Source of the DNA: Branchiostoma floridae
Lineage: Eukaryota; Chordata; Leptocardii; Amphioxiformes; Branchiostomatidae
Length of the DNA stretch: 25,631 nt
Reading direction: 5' to 3'
Assembly (NCBI RefSeq): GCF_000003815.2
Contig: NC_049992.1
Coordinates: 919,393 to 945,023 of the forward strand
A program made the position numbers and the translations under genes. The notes beneath the pieces were generated by a model. It saw only the letters and a list, made by a program, of their open reading frames with translations. It did no database searches and had not been told where the DNA came from. Below, one piece after another: positions 11,601-23,600 of this stretch; the first letter of the stretch is position 1; every line of letters starts with the position of its first letter.

Positions 11601-14600
11601 AAATCAGCATTGCTGCCTGGTGTTTCCTAGCTTTGTTGCAATTTCAATAAAATATGCACTTACTTGCATGCAGACGTTTCTATAAACCAATACAATGTAC
11701 CTTCATGTTTTGAAATGTAAAGACTATTTCCAAACCAACATCCTAGAATATCTCTACCAGTAACTCAGAACACCTTCAAATATTACTGTAACAGCAACAT
11801 TGGGCCACAGTATCTTAATTATATAGATGACATATGCACATGCACCAAATTTCATTCAGATTTTATGAAATGTGCAATAGGCGTTGTCAATATGTACTTT
11901 GCCAAGTCATAAACTTTGAAATAAGAAAATAAGAAAAACATTTTGGATTTGTGGCCATATTGACATACCTGCGTTGTCATTACTTATAATTATGTAAAAA
12001 TCATTGTACCTACCTTCGTGTCAGTATATATTATTGCAGATTAGATCTCACAAAAGTCCTTGTACTTGATAAGATTTGTCTGCAAAGGTCTTCTAATGGA
12101 AATCTCACCTGCCCTTTGTGCCCCCGCAGGTGTTGGTGCAGAGAATCGCAGGAGCGGTGAGTCACCCCAACTGGAGGGTCCGGCTCGCCCTGGTGGAGTT
12201 CGCACACAGGCTTCTCTCCAGGTGCAATAAGTGAGTCTGCTTTTCTGAAGTTAAGTCTAGTTGAAATTCTTCTTAGTCACTGGTCTGACTACCGGTAGTC
12301 AGACCAGTGACACATCTGCCCATGAAAAAATACACTCATGGAAAATCTCGCAGGCCCACATTGGGCAAGGACAGGATACATTTGTAGAACGTGCACTTGC
12401 TATAGTCAACACTTTGACTTGCCCCAAGCAAGTCTGGCCAATGGACTTGTTTTGTGTACATGCAGAAGATTTCTGGTGTAGTACACAGCACAAAAATCGC
12501 AGTTACTCAAGAAACTGGATATGATTTTAGAAACTCTTAATGTGTTTGGTGGTGGTAACTTCTTCAAGTTATTGTCTCCCCTGTAGAACCGTTCAGAGCT
12601 TCATATCAAAGACACTTGTGTCAGAATTGAATGTAACAAAGAAGGTGGTTGAATTGCTGAGATGCTGGTCACAATGAGAAGCAATTACGGTTGGTGGAGT
12701 GATGAAAGAAGACCTGTGATTTTTTGAGTGGGTGTTGATTTTCACTTGAGCCAGAAAGATGCAACAACAATGCCCCAGTGATGAACTGAGTGTGTATTGT
12801 TATGATTGCAGGGCTCAAAATACTTTTTTCTGTCTACCTGCACTGGTGCAGGTAGCTTTTGAAATAACCTGCACCAGAGAAATTTTACCTGCACCATTAA
12901 AAAATAATCAAAAAGTAGATAAAACAACCCACACTTTGTACACATATTTACTACCTTCTTTACAAACAAAATAGGTATACCGGTATTTACGGATTTTATT
13001 ATGAAAAATCACACTGGAAGCTGTTCATTTGACATCTTTATTATTTATTGCATCTCTTTTTTGCAGAATGACAATCAGTACAGACTGTACAGCAAAGAAA
13101 AATCCACTTTACAATAATACATGGTGCATAACCTGGTGCAGGTTAGGTGCAGGTAGACATCAGAAATACCTGCACAGCAAAAAAATCACCTGCACTAACG
13201 TGCATATACAGGTAGTATTTCGAGCCCTGCATTGGCAACTGTATCAGCCAAACTGTTGGAAGTATGCAATTGATGATAACAATTACAATGTATAACGTTA
13301 CTTTACTGCTTTCCTTTATTATAGTGTTCATCAGATGTAATGTCCTTTCAAATACATGTATCTACATGTCCATGCATAATCTTACATATAAGCTTGTGAT
13401 CACATTTATTTTCAGAAGGTTTTTATACATTTTACATTTTGTACTTTCTACAGTCACAATTCATGTCTCCATTCTGTTTGATTCATTTACATTACAGTGC
13501 TCATTAGCCATTTCAAAACATAAGTCTGTACAGTCTTTGATACAATTATTACATTCGCAGTAAAAAGCATTATTATAATAGTTTAACCAAGGAGGTTAAA
13601 AAAAAACACAGAAGTGTTTTTTATAACCTTCTTGGTTTAACATTTTTATTGCAGCAGTGATATTCAGACATGTACTTGCCATTCTTGTCCACTATGGAGC
13701 AGCTTCAGCATCTCATTTCAATGGTTTGTTCATTTGTTAGGTTGGAAAATTCTTACAAAGTTCGTGTCATTCATTTTCCCCTAGAGGGAGATTTCTACTC
13801 TGCTCCTGGTGGGAAGGTCTTGCTGGCCATGCCAGCCTGTGGTTGTCTTGGATCGCACAGCCTCGGTTTTCTGAAGCAGAATGCTCTCCTGCAGAACATG
13901 TGTCTTGTATGTTTTCTTGTGCCTGGATCACACAGCCTCGGTTTTCTGAAGCAGAATGCTCTCCTGCAGAACATGTGTCTTGTATGTTTTCTACCTGGTC
14001 TCCTTGCAGATCTGGGGCGTTTCCTTGTCCAGGCAGTTCTTCCTGCTGCATCATACGGTTTTCAAGTCTTCGAATCAGTGTGACAAATACCCGATAAATA
14101 CCCCTCAATTTTCGCCAGATCGCTTTTCTCAAATCCGGCGTGCGGATGAGCGTCGCTACGGGGTTGATTGCAGAGTTCAAACACGTGGCTGCATACACTG
14201 AAGACTGATTACTGGGACACATGTCTGGCCACGTCACGCATAGTACAACAAGCACAGCAGCCAACAGCCAGCAAGCAAAGGAGACCACCACGTGGATCAT
14301 GACAGTCCTTGCCTTGTGTACATTTTTTCGGAACTTTTGGAGCGCCTTGTCTTGTGCAACGTTGTTTTGCTGGGTACCACCCTCTCTGTTTTGGTCAGAA
14401 GTTGCCTGTTCAAGCCTTCTCTTTTCTCTTTTCCTGATAGCTATGAACAGACTGATGTTCGTGAACAGCATGTTACAGCACAGCAGAAACAGAATAGACA
14501 CGCAGATGACGACGAAAGCAACGGGGCAATTTGCAATGCAGTTTCCATTTGTCAAGGTCCCCATTTGAAGACAGTTCCAACCCATACTGGGTGAAAAGAC

Positions 14601-17600
14601 AAGCAAAGAATAGCCAATCCATGAGCCAGCCAGGACTAAACCAGCCAAACGTTTTGTGTTGCCGTTTTTGTTGTGGTTGCGATAGAATACAGGATACATC
14701 AGACCAACATAGCTGTTCACCGACAGAACAGATAGAGCTGATGCAGACATAATCTGAGAAAACGTCATTAAGCTAACAAAGTTCAGTATGAATAGATATA
14801 GATTTCTACTGTATCCTACATACCCTGCAGTGCGATACAGGAGCCCGATTCCTGCCAAAACGTCCGACATGGCAAGATTTGCATAGTAGAAGTAGAGAGG
14901 TGTGCGGAGCTCCTGAGTGCCAATGATTCCCCAGAGCACAGCCGCATTACCTATGATGATGAGAAGCCCTGTTAGCCAAAAGATGAGGTCGCCGCCTGTT
15001 CCCAGCCTCACAATATCCTCGTACAGGGAGCACACTTCGTCGACTTGCGCGACGGATAGAGTCTTGTTCCGAGAGAACCACTGGTAGCAGGATACTAAGG
15101 TTTGGAACTCGGGGGCAGGTGTTCCCGCTGTGGGCAGCCACGGCTCGGAGATGTTGTTGAACATGCCGGAGCTGGTTCTGGTCATCCGCAGCCTCTGGGA
15201 CCAACTGAAGCACAGAATCCCTGCAACTGAAGCACAGAATCCCTGCAACTGAAGCACAGAATCCCTGCAACTGAAGCACAGAATCCCTGCAACTGAAGCA
15301 CAGAATCCCTGCAACTGAAGCACAGGATCCCTGCAACCGAAGCACAGAATCCCTACAACTGAAGCACAGAATCCCTGCAACTGAAGCACAGAATCCCTGC
15401 AACTGAAGCACAGAATCCCTGCAACTGAAGCACAGAATCCCTGCAACTGAAGCACAGAATCCCTGCAACTGAAGCACAGAATCCCTGCAGCTGAAGCACA
15501 GAATCTCTGCAACTGAAGCACAGAATCCCTGCAGATTTTAGGAACTGCTCTTGATGTTGCAATGGAGCTCAGGTTGTCTGAGGACTTGGGGATGACTGTA
15601 CATGACTTGTGTGCGTAGTATCTGTGGGCGTCTGCTTGTTGTTGGATGTCCATCGCATTGCGACGATGATGACGTCAAGGTGTTGGGCGTCTGCACAACA
15701 ATTACAAAAGACGTGACCAAGGGAAGGGTGTAGCCGTCGGCAGGGATGTGAATAGACCCATTCAGCTGTCCATCAAAAGGAACAGTCGAGCTAATGAGCC
15801 AATGAGGTGGGCAGGGCAATGCCAATAGTCTAATTATTCTATTGTGAGAAACTGGGAACTGCCACTGATTGAAATGAAAGCATAATGGACTTATAATTGC
15901 ATGACTTTTATGTTCTTAACAAAGGTTGCACGTATGTATGATCTGCTAGCTTATAGGCAACATGAATTGGGGGGAACAATTCTCTACCACTGGTATTTAT
16001 ATTAGGGCCACACCAATTTTTTTTGTTGCTTCTCGGATTTATCTGTCCATTTTTTTTTCATCATCAAAAAAAATGTCCAGAGAAAAAATAATACAGGTTT
16101 TGCCATCACAAAACTGTAAATAATGCCATTCACAGCCACATACTACACACATTTGTGTGTACTATGTGTACTAGTGGGACCGCGTAGCACAGTGGTATTG
16201 TGTTCGCCTCGTGACCGAGAGGTTGCGGGATCGAATCCGCCTGCCGTGCTGCCGATCTTGTGCCCTTGGGAAAGGCACTTTACACGACTTTCCTCACTTT
16301 ACTCAAGTGAAAATGAGTTGTCCCTCGGATAGGACGTTAAATGGAGGTCCCGTGTCTGGGGAGAGCCATACCCCAGGCACGTTAAAGAACCCGCCACATG
16401 TGTGATGGTGCGGTGTGAGCGGTTCAAAACCTACAGTACCTTGGCCGCACCTGGGGCAATTACTGTCGTACTGAGGTGGCGCCGAATGGCAGCTCACTCA
16501 AGACCCTTGCGATTTAGCCCCGCCTATCGTAAGCTCCTCGCAATTCAGCCCCTGGCTGCAAAGAGTGAGTAGTCGGCCCACCCAATAACATTTCAGTCTT
16601 TGAATAATGTTTTTATTCAGAACACGCACACACACACTCACTCACTCACATTAGGAACAAATTAATTAAGGGATTCACTATATATAAAACGTGTTATTAA
16701 ACTCCTCAGCCTGTTGTTTTTGTGTGTTATTCAAGCGGTATATCTTCACCCCAGACCTTTAAAAAACTTCTTTTTTTTTTTCAACCTGCCGGCCCAAGTT
16801 TCTTTTGGAAAAAATCTGAGAAGCAACAAATAGATTTGGCGTGGCCAGTAGAGATCAATTGAAAGCAGTAACGGGGCTGCTGATTTGATGCATTGAACTT
16901 TTTGCCACATATATTCAGAATCACAAGATGTAGCAATTAGGGTTGGGGAGGGAGGGAAACTTGCAACATATTGTACAATGGTGCTTGTTACCATTAACGG
17001 CCATTCTGGTCATATCAAGCACACATTCATCAAAACAGTACAGCAATGAGTACCTTCCAAATATCTATCCAACAATCAATAATCATTGTTAATCTTTGGG
17101 AAAGTGATGTTTTCAGCTTAGATTTACGTCTGCTGATTCAGAAAAATACTTTAAAGGGGCATTCCACTCCAGAAGGGAGTCTTGTTTTCCAATAGATAAT
17201 GTGTCAATGAATACATAATCAGCCGAATTTTGTGGAATTCACCTTGGGATGACTTACGTGATGTGTGCAATAATGACACTCACTAAACACATGCAGACCC
17301 TACCCATGCATTCCCTATACGCATAGACACTGTGTTTATCGTACGTATTTTCGGAATAAATGAGGTACGCTAAGCACACCGAGAAGGCAAATTGCTCATA
17401 AGATATCAAAGAATGCAAGAACAAGAAGAGATTTCTTAGCGAACCTGAAATTAGTTTTGTAACCTTACCTAAAAGTTTTGCATTGTATTCAGCCATAGGA
17501 TTAATTCAATTAGAGGGTACTTGGGGAGTTTAGTAGAAGACTGGGTACTTTATCGTATAATGTGAAGTAGTATGCAGTTATCACTTCCTAAAATTAATAT

Positions 17601-20600
17601 CTATCGGAAAATAACACTCCCGTGTGGAGTGGAATGCCCCTTTAACTTGCATTCACTTTCACTTATTTCCTCCTTTAGGCTCATTTTTTAATTATTAACA
17701 ATGAACCTGTAAATATTTTGGTTGTCTTCTATTCAGGGTTGTAGCCAGCACCCGTCTTTCCGTCCTTTGACGGAATTTTGCAGCTGAGGACGGGAAAAGA
17801 ATTGCCCATTCCGTCCTCTGTGACAGACAAAAATCAATGTGTAAAGATATAAAAAACCTGAAACCCTTGTACAATTCTCACCAAAACAGATGCCATTGAA
17901 CAGCTTAGTCTACCAGCAAAATTTACACTTCAAACTGCAGAAAGTAGCCTTTCAGAAGGTCTAGATTAACAAATTTTCAGGGACCCCGTACCCCCTAGAA
18001 ACGTTGTGTGGCGTCTCGCGCTTTCGACGCTTGATAGGATTTCCATTAAAAATCGATGATTTCAGGCTGGCTACAACCCTGCTTCTATGTCACAACAAGG
18101 AAAGGACTAGCTGGCCTGAAGTTCAGATGTGCTAAACTGGTTCAAGATCACTTTCCATTTTCCCCCTGTAATGACCAGTGATCTGTGGTAGATTAGCTGA
18201 CCTGTTCATTGGGCTGAAATGGCTTGAGATCAGTTTCACTTTTCCCCCTGTAGGACCTATGAGCACTGCATCTCCCCCTCCTATAAGTTATGTAACACAC
18301 TGTTGATAACTTTAAAATTTACTTTTCCCCCTGTAGGTTGTTGGTCACTTTCACTTTTCCCCCTGCAGGACCCTGCAGTGCTGCACGGCCCCCCTGCTGC
18401 AGCTGCTGGTGAGTCAGGTGGGGGATGACTACCCCCAGGTGGCAGACAGGTGTACCCAGGTGCTCACCAGGTACACAGACGAACACCTGCTAACAGCACT
18501 TTCACTTTTCCCCCTGCAGGACCCTGCAGTGCTGCACGGCCCCCCTTCTGCAGCTGCTGGTGAGTCAGGTGGGGGACGACTACCCCCAGGTGTCCGACAG
18601 GTGTACCCAGGTGCTAACCAGGTACGCAGACAAACACCTGGGCTCCCGGCCGCTGGTGGAACTACTGGAGGAGAACCTCCATTCTCTGGCGACGTCCCTA
18701 CCCAGGCTGATGAGGGCAGCAGGTGAGAATGGTTTGTTGTTACTCTGTGAGGCACCTGCAAATGTGGTATTGTTTTTGTCTGTGTTTGCAGTTATAACTC
18801 AAGATTCTTTCGATAGATTTGTCTGCATTTTGGCATGTCGGTAGTTAGTGAATTACGTACGTCATACGCTGGAATTGTGTCTGAGAACCACGTGATTAAC
18901 ACCCGCAAGAACTCACAAGAGCACGGCAAAACCTCCATTCTCTGGCGACGTCCCTACCCAGGCTGAAGAGGGCCGCAGGTGAGGATGGTTTGGTGTTACT
19001 CTGTGAAGGAATTCAGTGATCTCCAACAGAGGTATTGTTGTTGTCTGTGTTTGCAGCTATAAGTCAAGATTCTTTGGATAGATTTATCTGAATTTTGGCA
19101 TGTCGGTAATTACTGAATTCCCAATGATGCACTGCGATTTTGGGCACCATGGTTGTATGTTTTGTGTTGGTTTGAGAGCTTAGAGCTACCAGCCAAAACC
19201 TCCATTCTCTGGCGCATCGCTGCCCAGGCATTATTTGCTGTTGATTTTTTATTTTATTTATTTGGCTGTAACAAATACAGCCAGGGCTACCCAACTAGCC
19301 AGAGGCTATTATCAGGGCTAGCCCTAAGACTATAGTAACTGGAAAATGTGCTGTCAAGAAAATAATTTGGTTACATGACGTAAGTTTTTCGAACTAGGTT
19401 ATATAGACAACGCAAGATACGGATAACTTAAGATATGGAGGCTGACTGTACGTTTACCTTTTAGACGATGAGAAGAAGCTGTCGACCTTGACCCTGACCC
19501 AGGGTTACCTGAAGCTGCTGGGGTCGAGGGTCGCGACCCTGCTGAACTCTGCACCTCACCTGAGGAGACTCTCCATGGCCCTGCTGCAGGTGTTAGAGAT
19601 GGACATCACTGATGTCAAAATAGTGGGGGAAAGAACTCCTGGAGGGGGTGGGTACTTTTTTATCTGTTTGCAAAAAAGACAAGCTAAAGCCAGTCCCATA
19701 GCATTTATAAGGCCATGGGTTGTTACCCACTGTGTCTAGGGCACACCGCCTTTTGCCTCCCCAACCGTTGTCAGTTGTAGGCCAATCTGTAATCATTAAA
19801 TTGATTTGTATTTGTTTAAATTTTTCATGTACGAATGTCACTACAATACAAGGCGTCAAAGTCACTTTACACTTATAAGGGTTTCTTAAAACAATCAAAG
19901 ATGAAAACTGTGATGTATAGTTAATTTCAGATCTTGTAATGTAATCATGAATATGAGCTGAGGTCAATTAATAAAAAGGGGCCTGCTGGCTGATTCAATA
20001 GATAGAGAATTAGTCAAACAAACTTTGGTCATGACTTATTAACATCTAAAGTATTCAGATATATGAGTTACGATAATTCCAGTTTAGTAGGTTTTCCATC
20101 ACTGTATGTTGTTCAGCTCTGTTGTCTCCATTCCTTTCTCAGGCCTGCCTGCCTTGTCTGTGAGTAAGACAATGTCCCCAGTCCCGTTGGAGAGTCCCCC
20201 CGCCGGTCAGTACGTCCCGTCCAGCAGGACTAAACGGTTCAGACACTTCCGGGACGCTCGAGTCTACGATCTGCTCAGACAGATCTGCCAGCTGCTGGGG
20301 TATTATGGTAAGGTCATTATTTTTAACTAAGAAATACAGTAGAAGCCATTTAATTGCACAGCCCATTTGCCAGTGTATTTCGTTGGATTCCGTGGGAAAA
20401 TGTGTGGTAATCCATTGTGCAAGTATTAGCTTCTACTACATTTGTATTACTTTAACATGTCTTTGTCCAGTTCTTATGTCAAGTAAGAGAAAAGACAGTA
20501 AAAGTTTTACAGAGTATAAAACATAACAATTCAAATTGATTGAAGCCTATCCGAGTTTCAGAATTAAAGCCAGAAATGGTAATTGGTAAATAAAAAGATC

Positions 20601-23600
20601 ATATATGTTGACATGATGCCATTAGAATATGTTTAATTGATTTTCCAAAATTTAATCTATGTCTATGACATGTATGAGTTCCATCTGAGCGGGCTTTCCG
20701 ACATGGATTGATTTCGAACTGTCAGCTCTGATGTATGGACCGGACCATCACTACGAGTTTGATATTATGATTGTAAAGCATTTAGTGTAAACAGTTATTT
20801 TGTATCAATTTATCTATCTATTTTTCCCGTGACCTCTCCCCTCAACTGGACCTCTAGATCTGGGAAGAGTGGCTCAGGCCGACAGGGCAACTTCCAGTAT
20901 AAATAAAGGTCATTGATTGATTGATTGATGAGTTTCTCTGTCCAAATCATGATGGCGCATTTACTTGCAATGGTTCTTTCTTTGATGTGTTCTATGTGTC
21001 GGCACAGGTGACCTGACTCTGCTTGTGGACCACTTCCTAGACCTGTACCAGCTATCATTTCTACACAGGAAACTACTAACCATGCCTCCATGTTGTGTGT
21101 GTGTACAACAGGGGACCTGTCTCTGCTTGTAGACCACTTCCTACACCTGTACCGGCAGTCAGCTCTCCACAGGAAACTACTAAACCTCCATGTTGTGTGT
21201 GTGTGTGTACAGGTGACTTGACTCTGCTTGTGGACCACTTCCAGGACCTGTACCAGCAGTCATCTCTCCACAGGAAACTACTAAACATGCCTCCATGTTG
21301 TGTGTGTGTGTGTACAGGTGACTTGACTCTGCTTGTGGACCACTTCCTAGACCTGTACCAGCAGTCATCTCTCCACAGGAAACTACTAAACATGCCTCCA
21401 TGTTGTGTGTGTGTACATGCACAGGGGACCTGTCTCTGCTTGTGGACCACTTCCAGGACCTGTACCAGCAGTCAGCTCTACACAGAAAACAGGCCGTCCT
21501 CATCCTCAACCAGATTCTGCTGGGATCCACTGGAACAGGTCAGTCCAAACTTACTTACATCATGATTATTTTGTATCTTTTGAAGGTATTTTTTTTGTCA
21601 GTTGAGATTCACTCCATTTGTTGACTGTCGTCTTTTCAAGATGTCAACCCAGAGACCACATTGCAATGTTTGATCAACAGGAAGAACTCCTACTCTTTTT
21701 GATAAGTGTAGTTTGGGATCTTTGACGTGCTCAAGGTTGCAGTAATTAAAGAAAGCCAAATCCTTCCCAAGACAAAATTATATTATTCTGAATCCTTTGT
21801 TGCAGAGCTTCCAGACGTAGCAGCCAGGCCACCCAGTGAAGAGACAGCAGACATTATATGGTATTTTTCACACATTCACATGAATGTTTTTTTTATTTCT
21901 TATAAGTATGGACCTGTTGTAAAGGATTGTATTCATTATTTTGGATGGTATCATAAAGCCGGTGTCCCCATGCATAAGGCGTCAAACCTCCGCACGTTAA
22001 ACAGCCCAACACACTTTTTGAGAAGAGTTACTAGCCTAAGGGGTGACCTGGAGAGCTTGGTTTATTACACTAACAGCTTGAGAAAGAAGAGATTATGTAT
22101 GAAAAGTATATGTTTTATCAGTAAAAAAACCTCAACATTTGCCCAAGTGCATACTTGTCTTACCTTTGTCTCCTATTGGACAACTAAAATTGTCTTTATC
22201 TCCTTTGCATATCAATTCATATAGTTAGGATATAAGGCCTGATCTCCAACAAGATCTCTCTGACGAAAGATAATGGATGTTATTTGAAACGCCTGACTGT
22301 TTCCAAAATCATATCCAGTTGCTTGTCAATGAGCTATTTTGCATATTTTATTACCTCTAATCTTTATCAACTTTGAAGGAAACATCTGTTCAGTTGAATG
22401 ATGCACTATTTTAATCATGTAGTCCCCGCGGAAGTAAAGAGAACGTAAGCAATCCGATTAAAAACAGGTGAAACCTGACAGGTGATAATTAGGGATGCCT
22501 CGTATGTATTTAAACGAGAAGAACACGCATACACGAGGCAGATACGAACGTTCGGAACAAGGGCGACGGAAGAGTGGGGGATAGCAGCAAAGAAGCCAGA
22601 AGGGGAAAGGGGGTTGGGGGATCGGAAGGGGTGTGGTAAACCGCCTACAGGTGAGCGATTTAAAAGGCCCACCCGCCCGCCCTTATTTGCATAGTAGATC
22701 AAACTGGAAGTCCAAGACTCCGTCAGTGCAGAAACGTCCCACTTACACCCAATATCATTCCCCATACCTAACATGTGAGATGTCTTCTGTACTGTAGCGG
22801 AGGACTACATGATTGAGATACAGTTACATTAACTCTTCACAATTTTGTCAATGTATTTAATCTATTTCTATTTTTGTTTGTTTCACAGTTCGTTACTGGA
22901 GGAATACGTCTCTCCAAAGAATTGGCATCTCCCAACTTCCAGCCAATCAGAATACATAGACATTTCTAACACTCCTCCTGATTGGTCGAGTGGGACTACC
23001 TTGCCACTGAAGAACAGTTCTGATTGGCTGATTCCAATAACATCTCCAAGGCCACATCAGATCTCCTTAAAGACACTGAACAGCAACATTCTCCTTATAT
23101 GCCTACAACTGGAAGGAATTGCTGTTTTCTCTAAGGTGCTCGGGGAGAACTTTAAGCTGCTCCTTATCCAGAGTCTTTACCCTGTTCTGGAGAAACTTGG
23201 AGACGAGTCTGCTGTGATCAGGTGGGTTCAGCATGATTCGAAAATGGATGGATGGATGGATGGATGGATGGATGGATGGATGGATGGATGGAGGGAGGGA
23301 TGGAGGGATGGATGGATGGAGGATGGAGGATGGATGGATGGATGGATGGATGGATGGATGAAAAAATTAATTAACGAATTGTACAACAATTGTGTGACAA
23401 ATGACAACAAGCATATTCTTTTGTTTGGGTTCACCAGCTTTTCAAAAATGAATGAGTGAACAGTCTATTCTACTCCCTTTTTTCAATAAAAATGAGGGAG
23501 ATTCAATCTGTCCAATCGCTACTATTAGAATAGTGACCAGTGCTGTATACACTCAGAAATTCTGTGCTGTACGTTACAGTGATACCGCCCACTCCACCCT

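Noticed and set aside
15203-15538. CRISPR-like regular repeat
   Set aside because: The 22-bp units are head to tail without spacers: a minisatellite in animal DNA.
16176-16250. A functional tRNA gene
   Set aside because: A and B boxes are present, but there is no clean cloverleaf, and it continues into a SINE body.
17254-17496. 80-residue minus-strand ORF
   Set aside because: Lies wholly inside the TTAA MITE and shows no transposase or other domain.
21095-21565. 156-residue ORF across the exon 11 array
   Set aside because: It is read-through of tandem exon copies in changing frames; only the last copy joins the gene.
21727-22224. 165-residue + strand ORF
   Set aside because: Contains exon 12 in its middle; the flanks are intronic and AT-rich.
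22415-22774. 119-residue minus-strand ORF in intron 12
   Set aside because: No domain, no splice context, overlaps a G-rich simple stretch.
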